Positions 21,001 to 29,700 of a stretch of DNA of 64,000 nt are shown one piece after another (position 1 is the first letter of the stretch; the number at the start of each line of letters is the position of its first letter). Below the pieces are notes generated by a model. That model saw nothing but the letters and a program-made list of their open reading frames with translations, was not told the origin of the DNA and searched no databases. The translations under genes were made by a program, and so were the position numbers. The DNA comes from Lysobacter dokdonensis DS-58 (lineage in GTDB: Bacteria; Pseudomonadota; Gammaproteobacteria; Xanthomonadales; Xanthomonadaceae). The stretch covers positions 496,001 to 560,000 of the forward strand of contig NZ_JRKJ01000002.1 of the NCBI RefSeq assembly GCF_000770795.1, given 5' to 3'.

Positions 21001-21542
21001 TGCCCGACAGCGAGCGTCGCGGCTGGCGCCCGGAAATGCAGATCGTGATCGCCGGCCAGGTGATCGGCATGCGCAAGCGCGGCGACAGCCAGGCCTTCGT
21101 GCAGATCGAAGACGGGCTCGGCCGCATCGAATGCGCGTTCTTCGCCGAGGCCTATTACAACTTCGCGCAACTGCTTACGCGCGACCGCATCCTCGTGATC
21201 GAAGGCGGATTGCGCGAGGACGAATTCAGCGGCGGCTTCTCGCTGCGTGCGAAACGGTGCTGGGACTTCTCGCAGGTGTGCAGCCAATTCGCGCAGCGCC
21301 TGTCCGTGAAACTGGACTTGCGGCAAAAGGACGCATTGGCGCAGTTCGAACGCGCGTTGCATCCCTACCTGCCCGGCGCGACGCCGATGTTGCTCGAAGC
21401 GATCACGCCGACGGCCGTCGGGCGTTTGAACATCAACGGCGGCCAGGGCGTGCGCGCCGACGCCGCGTTGCCCGGCGTCCTGCGCAGCATCCCGGGTGTC
21501 CGCACGGTGCGGCTCTCGCTCGCGAAGCCGTGGGCCTCGTGA
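18018..21542 (+). CDS. dnaE: DNA polymerase III alpha subunit
   Basis: Replicative polymerase of 1174 residues (E. coli 1160). An N-terminal PHP domain (HLHLHSEYSLVDSTI, residues 8-22) precedes the palm. The palm has the GPGRGSGAGSLVAWALGI motif (about 355) and the metal-binding aspartates D396 and D398 in PDFDIDFCMDRRDE. The KFAEYGFNKSHSAAYALVAY stretch is the conserved helix-hairpin-helix-adjacent region. The beta-clamp binding motif QVSLFG begins at residue 925, followed by the OB-fold (QIVIAGQVIGMRKRGD) and C-terminal tau-binding region. The start was chosen at the first ATG matching family N-termini. Confidence 0.97.
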   Translation: MPASAFAHLHLHSEYSLVDSTIRIPELVKRCVANGQPAVAITDQNNLFGLVKFYKAAEGAGVKPIAGADLLLADGDEAPTRLTVLCRDRDGYLSLSRLLTRAWMEGHRNDGVVVRPQWLQEENTGLFLLAGRNSEAGRLALAGKHELAEQWLAQWQQFTGERLHLELTRTAREHEDAFNAFALHAASRRGLPIIATNDARFLDEDGFDAHEARVCIATGRVLDDPKRPKDYSAEQYVKSSEQMAELFADVPDALDNAIALATRCNLELRLGTYYLPAFPVPDDETLDSWMRVQAREGLVKRLEKAPIAAGHTRESYFERLEIELDVIIKMGFPGYFLIVADFINWAKDHGIPVGPGRGSGAGSLVAWALGITDLDPIPYDLLFERFLNPERVSMPDFDIDFCMDRRDEVIDYVAAKYGRDRVSQIITYGTMAAKAVVRDTGRVLGHPYGFVDGIAKCIPNTLGICLDDALGESDAAKKNPELSSVELMQRMQAEDDVRDLLALARDLEDLTRNAGKHAGGVVIAPSPLSDFCPLFAEHDEGGRGRNPVTQFDKDDVESIGLVKFDFLGLRTLTIIDWAVKAINKRRALAGEAPLDITALPLDDRPTYELFARGDTVAVFQFESRGMRELLKRAKPDTFEDIIALAALFRPGPLGSGMDRDWVDRKHGNAEVSYPHPLLESVLAPTYGVIVYQEQVMQIAQVLAGYSLGGADLLRRAMGKKKPEEMAKERVKFETGAAANHVDARVASSIFDLMEKFAEYGFNKSHSAAYALVAYQTAWLKVHYPAEFMAAVLSSDMDNTDKVVGFLDEARTLTLDVLSPDVNASVYMFEAIDPKTIRYGLGAVKGVGRGVCEAIADERERNGVFIDLLDFCKRVEGSKLNRRALEALVNAGALDALGRNRASLMLQLPEVLKATDQLAREREAGQVSLFGAMPEAPTLHLSLPESDEWPLLQKLQGERETLGHYLSGHPLDPYREELRGLVGHDLSDLDRLWSEMPDSERRGWRPEMQIVIAGQVIGMRKRGDSQAFVQIEDGLGRIECAFFAEAYYNFAQLLTRDRILVIEGGLREDEFSGGFSLRAKRCWDFSQVCSQFAQRLSVKLDLRQKDALAQFERALHPYLPGATPMLLEAITPTAVGRLNINGGQGVRADAALPGVLRSIPGVRTVRLSLAKPWAS

Positions 21543-21571
21543 CCGAACGCGAAGACCGGTCGGCCAAGTCC

Positions 21572-21592
21572 AATATCGACATCGACGATATT
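21572..21592. promoter_or_regulatory. AT-rich inverted repeat upstream of the AbgT-type transporter
   Basis: AATATCG (21572-21578) and CGATATT (21586-21592) form a perfect 7-bp inverted repeat around 7 bases. Being AT-rich in a very GC-rich genome, it stands out. It lies 72-92 bases upstream of the transporter ATG in the 122-base gap after dnaE. Its size suits a dimeric repressor site. No matching regulator is adjacent, so the call rests on the sequence alone. Confidence 0.4.
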
Positions 21593-21664
21593 TGCCCCCA
21601 GGGACAATTGCGCGACTAGCGTGCGTGGCGTTGGACTGGTCCATCCATTCCATTCGATCCCACC

Positions 21665-23209
21665 ATGGCCATTCAATCGAACAGCGCCGCCCCGCGGCGC
21701 TCGTTGACCGATCGCTTCCTCCACGTCGTCGAAGTCGGCGGCAATGCGTTGCCGCATCCGGCGACGTTGTTCGCGTTACTCACCCTCTCCGTCATCGTCG
21801 CCTCCGCGGTCGCGGTGTGGCTCGACGTGTCCGCGGCGCATCCGGCCACTGGCGAGTCAATTCGTGCGGTGAACCTGTTGTCGCGCGAGGGGTTGCACCG
21901 CCTGCTCACCGGGTTGGTGCCGAACTTCACCGGGTTCGCGCCCTTGGGGGCGGTGCTGGTGTCGTTGATCGGGATCGGCGTTGCGGAGCACTCGGGTTTG
22001 ATCGGGACGGCGTTGCGTCGGTTGGTGTTCGCGGCGCCGAAGTGGGCGTTGACGCCGGTGGTCGTGTTCGCGGGGGTGATGTCGAACATGGCGAGCGAGA
22101 TCGGATATGTGTTGTTGATTCCACTCGCCGGCTTGATGTTCAAGGGCGCGGGACGGCATCCGATCATGGGGATGGCGGCGGCGTTCGCGGGCGTGTCGGG
22201 TGGGTTCTCGGCGAACCTGCTGCTCGGTTCGATCGATCCGCTGTTGTCGGGGCTGTCGCAGGAAGCGGCGCGGCTGGTCGATCCTTCTTACACGGTGAGC
22301 GCGGCGGCGAATTGGTACTTCATGATGGTGTCGACCGTGCTCGTGGTGGCCGTGGCGACGTGGGTGACGGAGCGTGTCGTCGCGCCGCGCTTCGCCACCC
22401 CGCCAGCGAATGCGGACGGCGGCGACACCATTGCGCCACCCGATGAAAGCGAACGCCGCGGCCTGCGCTGGGCGCTCTACGCGACACTCGCGCTCAGCGT
22501 GCTCATCGCCGCCCTCGTGCTTCCCGCCAACGGCCTGCTACGCAACACCGACACCGGCGGCGTGCTCGATTCGCCCTTCCTGAAGGGCATCGTCGGCATC
22601 ATCTTCGCGTACGGCGTGGTGTCGGGCATCGCGTACGGTCTCGGCGCGCGCACGTTGCGCAGCGACGCAGACGTCATTCGCGGCATGGGCGCAAGCATGG
22701 CGGCGCTCGGCCCTTACATCGCGCTCGTGTTCTTCATGGCGCAGTTCGTCGCGTGCTTCCAGTGGACGAACCTGGGCTTGATCTTCGCGGTCAAGCTCGC
22801 GGGCATCATGCAGGCGATCGAGTTGCCCGCGATCCCGTTGTTCATCGGCCTGGTGGCGATCACGGCGGTGGCCAACCTGTTCCTGGGTTCGGCATCTGCG
22901 AAGTGGGCGCTGATGGCGCCGATCTTCGTGCCGATGTTCATGCTGCTCGGCTATGCGCCGGAGATGGTGCAGGCCGGGTATCGCATCGGCGATTCGGTCA
23001 CCAACATCATCTCGCCGATGATGAGTTACTTCGCGCTGATCATCGCGTTCTTCCAGAAGTACGAACCGAAAGCAGGGCTCGGGACGCTGGTGTCTACGAT
23101 GCTGCCTTACTCCATCGCGCTGGCGATCGCGTGGTCGGTGTTGTTCGCGGTGTGGATTGCGCTCGGGTTGCCGGTGGGGCCTGGCGCGCCGCTGACGTAC
23201 CCGAACTAA
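21665..23209 (+). CDS. AbgT-family transporter
   Basis: Inner-membrane protein of 514 residues with about a dozen hydrophobic segments. Family features are FLHVVEVGGNALPHPATLF near the N-terminus, FTGFAPLGAVLVSLIGIG, the SNMASEIGYVLLIPLAG segment, and FLGSASAKWALMAPIFVPMF plus SVTNIISPMMSYFALI in the C-terminal half. AbgT of E. coli imports p-aminobenzoyl-glutamate; other members (MtrF, YdaH) export sulfonamides. No abgA/abgB hydrolase genes are nearby, so a drug or PABA efflux role is as likely as import. Codon choice in about 21880-22340 favours TTG and GGG more than its neighbours do. The stop overlaps the facing glucosidase stop (CTAA). Confidence 0.88.
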   Translation: MAIQSNSAAPRRSLTDRFLHVVEVGGNALPHPATLFALLTLSVIVASAVAVWLDVSAAHPATGESIRAVNLLSREGLHRLLTGLVPNFTGFAPLGAVLVSLIGIGVAEHSGLIGTALRRLVFAAPKWALTPVVVFAGVMSNMASEIGYVLLIPLAGLMFKGAGRHPIMGMAAAFAGVSGGFSANLLLGSIDPLLSGLSQEAARLVDPSYTVSAAANWYFMMVSTVLVVAVATWVTERVVAPRFATPPANADGGDTIAPPDESERRGLRWALYATLALSVLIAALVLPANGLLRNTDTGGVLDSPFLKGIVGIIFAYGVVSGIAYGLGARTLRSDADVIRGMGASMAALGPYIALVFFMAQFVACFQWTNLGLIFAVKLAGIMQAIELPAIPLFIGLVAITAVANLFLGSASAKWALMAPIFVPMFMLLGYAPEMVQAGYRIGDSVTNIISPMMSYFALIIAFFQKYEPKAGLGTLVSTMLPYSIALAIAWSVLFAVWIALGLPVGPGAPLTYPN

Positions 23210-25413
23210 CGCAACGTCGCTGTCCAATCGGCGCGCGCGTTCGCGATGTGGTGCGTCCGCGTCGTGCCATCGGCGCGATGCACGATCACTTCGGCCGCGC
23301 GCCACCAGGGCGCGAAGCCGGCCTGTTCGCGTTTCGCCTCGACCACCAACGCATCACCTTCCACGCGGCACGCGAAGGCGATCCGCACGAACTCGCCGCG
23401 CTGGTACGCCATCGACGTCCCATCGTCGTCGTACAGCGCCCCATCGCACGGCGCATCGCCTTCCGGCCACCACACGTGCACTTCGAGCGGGCCTTTCGGC
23501 ACCTGCCCCGTGTGCTGCACCACGGCCTGCATCGGCACGATCGCGCCGGCGCGCACGAACACCGGCACCTCGCTCGGCGCCGGATCGAACGTGACCTTGT
23601 CGCTGTACCGCTTCCCGTCGCGCAACCCGTACCACGCGCCCGGCGGCAACTGCACGACATGCGCATCGAGCCGTTCACTCACCACCGGCGCGACGAACAG
23701 ATCGCGGCCGAACAGGAAGTCCCGGTCGCTCCCGCCCGCCTTGGGAAACTCGAACCACACCGGCCGCGTGATCGGCGCACCGGTCCGCGCGTTTTCTTCG
23801 GCAAGCGTGTAGAGGTACGGCATCAAGCGATACCGCTGTTCGATGGCCGAACGCCGCAACGCTTCATGGACCGGGCCATCGACCCACGCTTCGTGATCGC
23901 GCGTATCCGTCGCCGCGTGGCTGCGGAAGATCGGCTGCCACGCGCCGAGCTGATACCAGCGCGTCAACAACTCCGGCGGCGGCGAACCGATGAACCCGCC
24001 GATGTCGTCGCCGGCCAGCGCCATGCCCGACAGCCCGAGCGACAGGATGTTCGGTACGCCCTGTGCGAGATGGTGCCAGTCGGCGGTGTTGTCGCCGGTC
24101 CAGGTCGCTGCGTAACGCTGCGTGCCCGCATACGCCGCGCGGGTCAGCACGAACGGGCGTCCGTCGGGTGTCAGCTGCAGCAAGCCTTCGTACGTCGCAC
24201 GCGCGTTGAGCATGCCGTACACGTTGTGCAGTTGCGCATGCGTGCGGGTGCTGCCGTCGTCATAGCGATGCACAACGTCGTCCGGCATGGTGCCGCCGGG
24301 GACGTCGAACACCGACGGCTCGTTCATGTCGTTCCAGAACCCGGCCGCGCCCATGCGCACGAAGTCCGTGTACAACCCGCCCCACCAATCGCGCACCTGC
24401 GCCCGCGAGAAGTCCGGGAACACGCTGTCGCCGGGCCACACCTTGCCGACGTAATCGGCGCCCTCGCGTTTCACGAACGCATCGATCGCCTTGCCGCTCT
24501 CGTACGGTGCGTAACCCGCTTGTTTCGCGATATGCAGGTCGGTGATCAGCACCGTGTGGAAGCCATCCTTCCGCAAGTCGCCGAGCATCCCTTCGAAATC
24601 GGGGAACGCCTTGCGATCCACGGTGAACGGCTTGTTCGCATCTTGGAAACCGATGTCGAGCCAGATCGCATCGGCGGGAATGCGTTTGTCGCGCAGCGTC
24701 TTCGCCACTTCGCGCACGCGCGCCTCGGGCAGGTAGGTGTAACGCGATTGCTGGAAGCCCAGCGCCCACTTCGGTGGCAGCGGCGTGCGGCCGGTAAGCG
24801 CGGTGTAGCGTTGCAGCAACGCACGCGGCGTGGGCCCATCGATCACGTAGAGATCGAGCGGGCCGTCGGCGACCGTCAACAGGATTGCGTTCGGATCGGT
24901 CTTGCCGACATCGACCGTCATGCGCTGCGTCGCGTCGGCGAAGACGCCGAACACGCGCCCCGCCCGTTCGACGATCAGGAACGGGATCGACTTGTACAGC
25001 GGATCACGCGCGGCATCCCACGCATACGCATCCGTGTTCCAGAAGGTGAAGACGCGCCCGCGTCGGTCCATCGGCCCGGACTTGTCGCCGAGGCCATACA
25101 CGTGGTCGCCGGATGCAAGCGAGAGCCGCACCGCGTGGGGCGTGGTCGTGTTCACCGACACCAGCGCGGGGTGGTCGGGCGACTCGATGAAGTCCACCGA
25201 GCAATCCGGTTCGTTCCCCCCGCTGCGCAGCCGGGATTCGGGCAACTTGCCGTGCACGGGCAGGACCGCCCAGGAAGCCTGCGCCGAGCGCGGCGGCATC
25301 CGCAGGATGCCCGGTGCCACCTGTTCGACGCGCGGCGCCACGAAACACGCCTGCGCCGACCCCGCGACCGCCAGCAACCCCAACGCCACCCAGCCGCGCC
25401 AATCCCGTGCCAT
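23206..25413 (-). CDS. GH31 family alpha-glucosidase, secreted
   Basis: 735 residues with an N-terminal export signal (MARDWRGWVALGLLAVAGSAQA, then Cys). Hydrolyses alpha-glucosidic bonds from the non-reducing end. The GH31 barrel includes WLDIGFQDANKPFTVD, the nucleophile Asp362 in GFWNDMNEPS, and the proposed acid/base Asp441 in WTGDNTADW. DDIGGF and FRSHAATDTRDHE are conserved substrate-site motifs. The Cys after AQA could be a lipid anchor, but the lipobox is poor. The start at 25413 is the ATG opening the signal peptide; the frame stays open upstream as an artefact. It ends tail-to-tail with the AbgT gene, overlapping 4 bases. Confidence 0.92.
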   Translation of the reverse strand: MARDWRGWVALGLLAVAGSAQACFVAPRVEQVAPGILRMPPRSAQASWAVLPVHGKLPESRLRSGGNEPDCSVDFIESPDHPALVSVNTTTPHAVRLSLASGDHVYGLGDKSGPMDRRGRVFTFWNTDAYAWDAARDPLYKSIPFLIVERAGRVFGVFADATQRMTVDVGKTDPNAILLTVADGPLDLYVIDGPTPRALLQRYTALTGRTPLPPKWALGFQQSRYTYLPEARVREVAKTLRDKRIPADAIWLDIGFQDANKPFTVDRKAFPDFEGMLGDLRKDGFHTVLITDLHIAKQAGYAPYESGKAIDAFVKREGADYVGKVWPGDSVFPDFSRAQVRDWWGGLYTDFVRMGAAGFWNDMNEPSVFDVPGGTMPDDVVHRYDDGSTRTHAQLHNVYGMLNARATYEGLLQLTPDGRPFVLTRAAYAGTQRYAATWTGDNTADWHHLAQGVPNILSLGLSGMALAGDDIGGFIGSPPPELLTRWYQLGAWQPIFRSHAATDTRDHEAWVDGPVHEALRRSAIEQRYRLMPYLYTLAEENARTGAPITRPVWFEFPKAGGSDRDFLFGRDLFVAPVVSERLDAHVVQLPPGAWYGLRDGKRYSDKVTFDPAPSEVPVFVRAGAIVPMQAVVQHTGQVPKGPLEVHVWWPEGDAPCDGALYDDDGTSMAYQRGEFVRIAFACRVEGDALVVEAKREQAGFAPWWRAAEVIVHRADGTTRTHHIANARADWTATLR

Positions 25414-25481
25414 GCAAGTTCCTTCGTGGATCCGTGAAGCATACCCATCCGCACGCCTCGGTACGGTCCGGGGGGCTGGGC

Positions 25482-25487
25482 TACACT
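25482..25487 (+). promoter_or_regulatory. Candidate -10 box (TACACT) just before accA
   Basis: TACACT lies 7 bases before the accA ATG (25495), with no Shine-Dalgarno between. As with dnaE, this predicts a leaderless or nearly leaderless transcript. The accA and glucosidase genes are divergent, with 81 bases between their starts. The -35 match is weak. Confidence 0.35.
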
Positions 25488-25494
25488 CCCGCCA

Positions 25495-26454
25495 ATGAAC
25501 CCGAACTACCTCGATTTCGAGCAGCCCATCGCCGACCTGGAAGCGAAGATCCAGGAACTCCGCCATGCCAGCCACGGGCCGGCGGTGGACGTCGACGCCG
25601 AAGTCCACGCCCTCCAGGACAAGCTGCGCCTGCGCACCGCGCAGATCTTCCGCGACCTCTCGCCGTGGCAGGTCTCGCAGCTGGCGCGCCATCCCGCGCG
25701 GCCCTACACCCTCGATTACCTGCGCGTGATCTGCGACGAGTTCGAAGAACTCGCCGGCGACCGCGCGTTCGCCAACGACAACGCCATCGTCGGCGGCCTG
25801 GCGCGCATCGATGGCCGCCCCGTCGTCGTCATCGGGCACGAAAAGGGCCGCGACACGAAGGCCAAGATCCGCCGCAACTTCGGCATGCCCAAGCCGGAGG
25901 GTTACCGCAAGGCGCTGCGCCTGATGAAGCTGGCCGAACGCTTCGGCCTGCCCATCCTCACCTTCATCGACACCGCCGGCGCCTGGCCGGGCATCGATGC
26001 GGAGGAACGCGGCCAGTCCGAAGCCATCGCGCGCAACCTGCTGGAGATGTCGGAGCTGAAGGTGCCGATCATCTGCACCGTCATCGGCGAAGGCGGGTCG
26101 GGCGGCGCGCTGGCCATCGGCGTCGGCGACCGCACGCTGATGCTCGAATACAGCACGTACTCGGTGATCACGCCGGAAGGCTGCGCGTCGATCCTGTGGA
26201 AGACCGCCGAGAAGGCCAAGGACGCCGCCGAGCAACTCGGCATGACGGCCAAGCGCCTGAAGGAACTGGGCCTGATCGACAAGATCGTGCGCGAGCCCAT
26301 CGGCGGCGCGCATCGCAACCCGCGCCAGATGGCCACGCGCCTCAAGGCCGTGCTGGTCAACGAGCTCGATGCGTTGGCCGGGGTGCCGGCCCCGCAACTC
26401 GTCGAAAGCCGCTACCAGCGCCTGCGGTCCTACGGGGCGTACGAAGTCGCCTGA
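25495..26454 (+). CDS. accA: Acetyl-CoA carboxylase carboxyltransferase subunit alpha
   Basis: With AccD forms the carboxyltransferase that moves CO2 from biotin to acetyl-CoA, giving malonyl-CoA for fatty acid synthesis. 319 residues, exactly the E. coli length. Landmarks are [16 protein letters not shown] at the N-terminus, [30 protein letters not shown] (about 119), [20 protein letters not shown] (about 157) and [15 protein letters not shown] (about 199). accD is not in the window. dnaE-accA adjacency is common in gammaproteobacteria; here the AbgT transporter and glucosidase separate them. Confidence 0.97.
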   Translation: MNPNYLDFEQPIADLEAKIQELRHASHGPAVDVDAEVHALQDKLRLRTAQIFRDLSPWQVSQLARHPARPYTLDYLRVICDEFEELAGDRAFANDNAIVGGLARIDGRPVVVIGHEKGRDTKAKIRRNFGMPKPEGYRKALRLMKLAERFGLPILTFIDTAGAWPGIDAEERGQSEAIARNLLEMSELKVPIICTVIGEGGSGGALAIGVGDRTLMLEYSTYSVITPEGCASILWKTAEKAKDAAEQLGMTAKRLKELGLIDKIVREPIGGAHRNPRQMATRLKAVLVNELDALAGVPAPQLVESRYQRLRSYGAYEVA

Positions 26455-26482
26455 CACGACGCCGGGAGGGGAGCCCGCCGCC

Positions 26483-27226
26483 ATGCCATTGATCGTGCTG
26501 TCCGTGCTGTTGCAGATCGCGTGCTGCGTGCACGCGGTGCGCAGCGGCCGTCCGCATTTCTGGATCTACATCATCATCATCGGCTCGTTCCTGGGCGTGG
26601 CGGTGTATGTGTTCGCCGAAGTGATGCCCAACCTGCACCGCGACCCCGTTGCGCGCCGCATGGCACAGGGCGTGCGGCAGAAGATCGATCCGGAACACGG
26701 CAAGCGCCGCGCCGCGCGTGAACTCGACATCGCCGACACGCTCGAAAACCGTCGTCGCCTCGCCGAGCAGAGCATGGCCAGCGGCGACTACCAGCAGGCG
26801 CTGGAGCTGTTTCGCAAGTCGATGAGCGGGATGTACGCCACCGATCCGGTGCTGATGCTCGGCGTGGCGAAGGCGCAGTTCGCGCTTGGCCTGCCGGGCG
26901 AATCGCGCCGCACGCTGGAAGACCTGATCGCCGCGAATCCGACGTATCGCTCCAGCGAAGGCCATCTGTTGTACGCGCGCTCGGTCGAAGCCAGCGGCGA
27001 CATCGAGAAGGCGCTCGAGGAGTACGCCGCCGTCGTGCAGGACTTCACCGGCGAGGAAGCGCGGGTGCGCTACGCGCAGCTGTTGCAGCGTCGCGGCCAT
27101 GCGGACCGTGCGAACGCGGTGTTCGCCGAAACGGTCAAGCGCGCGTCGCTCGCGCCGAAGTATTACCAGCGCGACCAGAAGGCATGGGTCGAGATTGCCA
27201 AACGCGCGCTGCAGGAAACCGCGTAA
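26483..27226 (+). CDS. Membrane-anchored tetratricopeptide repeat protein
   Basis: 247 residues. Two N-terminal membrane segments (LIVLSVLLQIACCVHAV and FWIYIIIIGSFLGVAVYVFA) are followed by a soluble domain with TPR-like helical pairs (AEQSMASGDYQQALELFRKSM, AKAQFALGLPGESRRTLEDLI, ARSVEASGDIEKALEEYAAVV). These probably scaffold protein contacts at the inner membrane. I cannot assign a partner. The ATG at 26483 follows GGGAGGGGAG (26463-26472), a purine-rich but rather distant ribosome binding site. It lies 28 bases after accA and 13 bases before tilS, so probably belongs to the same transcript. Confidence 0.75.
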   Translation: MPLIVLSVLLQIACCVHAVRSGRPHFWIYIIIIGSFLGVAVYVFAEVMPNLHRDPVARRMAQGVRQKIDPEHGKRRAARELDIADTLENRRRLAEQSMASGDYQQALELFRKSMSGMYATDPVLMLGVAKAQFALGLPGESRRTLEDLIAANPTYRSSEGHLLYARSVEASGDIEKALEEYAAVVQDFTGEEARVRYAQLLQRRGHADRANAVFAETVKRASLAPKYYQRDQKAWVEIAKRALQETA

Positions 27227-27239
27227 CGGTGGCGGTCCG

Positions 27240-28541
27240 ATGACGACCGCCCTGCCAATCGTATTGCCCGATGCCGGGCGTGAAGCGCCGGTCTTCGTCG
27301 CCTTCAGCGGCGGCCTGGATTCCACCGTCTTGCTGCACGCGCTCGCCGCGATGCGCGAGGTGCGGGCGCGGGGGCTGCGCGCGATCCACGTCCACCATGG
27401 ATTGAGCGATCACGCCGATGCGTGGACGTCGCACTGCGAGCGCATGTGCGAATCGCTGGGCGTGCCGCTGCACATCGCGCGCGTGGTGATCGACAAACGT
27501 TCGAAGCTCGGGCTCGAAGCGGCGGCGCGTGAAGCACGGCACGCGGCGCTCGCGTCGGAAATGGATGACGGGGCACTGCTCGCGCTGGCGCATCATCGCG
27601 ACGACCAGGCCGAAACGTTCCTCCTGCGCGCATTACGTGCATCGGGACCGGATGGCCTGTCCGCGATGCGCCGGCTGCGCCCGTTCGCGAACGGTTGGCT
27701 GTGGCGCCCGCTGCTCGATGTGCCGCGCGACACCTTGCGCGCCTATGCGAACGACCACGCGCTGCACTTCATCGACGACCCCGCCAACGACAGCCTCGCG
27801 CACGACCGCAACTACCTGCGCCACAAGATCCTGCCGCTGTTGCGCGAACGATGGCCGCATGCCGACGCCGCCCTCGCCCGCTCCGCGGCCTTGAGCGCGC
27901 AAGCCGCCGCGTTGCTCGCCGACGACGATGCGCAAGCGCTCGCGCAGGCGCGCACCGACGATCCGCGCGTGCTCGCCATCGACCCCCTTCGCGCGCTGCC
28001 GGCCGCACGCCGCGCCCGCGCATTGCGCCGCTGGATCGCCGAACGCGCGCTTCCGCCGCTGCCGGCCGAGGGCATCGCGCAGATCGAACGGGACCTGGCG
28101 ACCAACGCCTCCGACACCGACTTCCGTTTCGAATGGGCCGGCGCCGAACTCCGCCGTTGGCGCGACCTTTGGCGCGCGACGACGATCCCCGCGCCGCTCC
28201 CCGCCGATTGGTCGGACACCTGGGACGGCCGCATGCCGCTGATCCTCCCCGACGGCGGCACGCTCGAACTGATCGGCGCGCCCGCCTTCGACACGACGCT
28301 GCGCGTGCGGCTGCGCCAGGGCGGCGAACGCATCGCCCTGCCCGGCCGCACGCACTCGCACAGCCTCAAGCACGCGTTGCAGGACGCCGGCCTGCCGCCG
28401 TGGTCGCGCGAATGCCTGCCGTTGCTGGTGGACGTCGACGACTCGGTCCTCGCCGCGGGCGACCGCCTCATCGCGAAAGACTTCGACACCTGGCTGCGTG
28501 CCCGTGATGCGGGCCTGCGCTGGACCCCGTCCTCCGATTGA
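27240..28541 (+). CDS. tilS: tRNA(Ile)-lysidine synthase
   Basis: Modifies C34 of the CAU-anticodon tRNA-Ile to lysidine using ATP and lysine, so the tRNA reads AUA; essential. 433 residues (E. coli 432). The PP-loop SGGLDS is at residues 23-28. HVHHGLS, LALAHHRDDQAETFLLR and RPLLDVPRDTLR are family motifs. The C-terminal domain (RLRQGGERIALPGRTHSHSL) is the tRNA-binding part. The ATG is 13 bases after the TPR gene stop. Confidence 0.96.
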   Translation: MTTALPIVLPDAGREAPVFVAFSGGLDSTVLLHALAAMREVRARGLRAIHVHHGLSDHADAWTSHCERMCESLGVPLHIARVVIDKRSKLGLEAAAREARHAALASEMDDGALLALAHHRDDQAETFLLRALRASGPDGLSAMRRLRPFANGWLWRPLLDVPRDTLRAYANDHALHFIDDPANDSLAHDRNYLRHKILPLLRERWPHADAALARSAALSAQAAALLADDDAQALAQARTDDPRVLAIDPLRALPAARRARALRRWIAERALPPLPAEGIAQIERDLATNASDTDFRFEWAGAELRRWRDLWRATTIPAPLPADWSDTWDGRMPLILPDGGTLELIGAPAFDTTLRVRLRQGGERIALPGRTHSHSLKHALQDAGLPPWSRECLPLLVDVDDSVLAAGDRLIAKDFDTWLRARDAGLRWTPSSD

Positions 28542-28574
28542 CCGGCCGCAACGGACGGCCTCACACTTGCACGC

Positions 28575-28826
28575 ATGGCACCCTCGCCCGAAACCCCGTC
28601 CCCGGTCGCCGACTTCGAATCCTCCCTCGACCAACTCGAACAGTTGGTGGAGAAGATGGAACACGGCGAAATGAGCCTCGAGGAATCGCTCGCCGCGTAC
28701 GAGCGCGGCGTCGGCCTCTACCGCAAATGCCAGACCGCGCTGGAACAGGCGGAACTGCGGGTGCGCCTGCTCAGCGATCCGGAACAACCCGAAAACGCCG
28801 AGCCGTTCGGCGCCCCGGATGCCTGA
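28575..28826 (+). CDS. xseB: Exodeoxyribonuclease VII small subunit
   Basis: 83 residues, usual for the XseB family. Core pattern [33 protein letters not shown] (broken here at Q-L-V) and [15 protein letters not shown] are unmistakable. It binds XseA to form the single-strand-specific exonuclease VII; xseA is not in the window. It overlaps ispA by 8 bases, the usual xseB-ispA arrangement in gammaproteobacteria. Confidence 0.95.
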   Translation: MAPSPETPSPVADFESSLDQLEQLVEKMEHGEMSLEESLAAYERGVGLYRKCQTALEQAELRVRLLSDPEQPENAEPFGAPDA

Positions 28827-29697
28827 CATCGATTTCGCCGCGTGGCGCGCGCGCGTCGACGCGGCGCTCGCAGCCGCGCTGCCCGACGCCGCCACGCCCC
28901 CGCAACGTCTCCACGCCGCGATGCGGTACGCCGCCACCGATGGCGGCAAGCGCATGCGTCCGCTGCTCGTCTACGCCGCGGGCACCGCGTTCGGCGCGGA
29001 CCTGCAGGCGCTCGACGCGCCCGCCGTCGCCGTCGAACTCATCCACGCCTACTCGCTGGTGCACGACGACCTGCCCGCGATGGACGATGACGCGCTGCGC
29101 CGCGGAAAGCCCACCGTGCATGTCGCCTTCGACGAGGCCACCGCGATCCTCGCCGGCGATGCCTTGCAATCGCTCGCCTTCGATGTGCTCGCGCGCGCGC
29201 CGCTGGATGCGCAACGCCGCGTCGAGATGCTCGCCGAACTCGCGCGCGCCTCGGGCGTGGTGGGCATGTGCGGCGGCCAGGCGCTCGACATCGATGCCAC
29301 CGGCGGCGCGGCGATCACAGTCGCCGAACTCGAACGCCTCCATGCGATGAAGACCGGCGCGCTGCTGCGTGCATCGGTCCGCATGGGCGCGATCGCCGCG
29401 GGCGCCGACGCGGACACGCGCGCACACCTGGACACCTTCGCCGATGCGCTGGGCCTGGCCTTCCAGGTGCGCGACGATCTGCTCGATGTCGAAGGCGACA
29501 GCGCCTCGCTCGGCAAGACCGCCGGCAAGGATGCCGCGCAGCAGAAGGCGACGTTCCCCGCGTTGCTCGGCCTGCCCGCCACGCGCGGACGCCTCGCGAC
29601 ATTGGCCACCGCGATGCACGAAGCGCTGGCCCCCTTCGGCGCGCAGACCGATGCGCTCGCGGCGCTGGGCCGCGCGGCGGTCGACCGGAAACACTGA
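28819..29697 (+). CDS. ispA: Farnesyl diphosphate synthase (polyprenyl synthetase)
   Basis: Condenses DMAPP/GPP with IPP to give farnesyl diphosphate, substrate of UppS in this window. 292 residues. The first aspartate-rich motif is [10 protein letters not shown] (D83, D84 onward), with two residues between the acidic groups as in bacterial short-chain synthases. The second is DDLLD from residue 219. [12 protein letters not shown] (about 44) and the GQALDI segment are typical. In many relatives dxs follows; here the next gene, 4 bases on, is a CHASE2 membrane protein. Confidence 0.95.
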   Translation: MPDIDFAAWRARVDAALAAALPDAATPPQRLHAAMRYAATDGGKRMRPLLVYAAGTAFGADLQALDAPAVAVELIHAYSLVHDDLPAMDDDALRRGKPTVHVAFDEATAILAGDALQSLAFDVLARAPLDAQRRVEMLAELARASGVVGMCGGQALDIDATGGAAITVAELERLHAMKTGALLRASVRMGAIAAGADADTRAHLDTFADALGLAFQVRDDLLDVEGDSASLGKTAGKDAAQQKATFPALLGLPATRGRLATLATAMHEALAPFGAQTDALAALGRAAVDRKH

Positions 29698-29700
29698 GCC

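Noticed and set aside
18735-21653. A 972-codon minus-strand frame opposite dnaE
   Set aside because: Shadow of dnaE, which has full family motifs; no family features in the antisense translation.
25414-26484. Upstream in-frame extension of the GH31 gene to 1092 codons
   Set aside because: The extension lies antisense to accA and precedes a clean signal peptide at 25413, so it is not translated.
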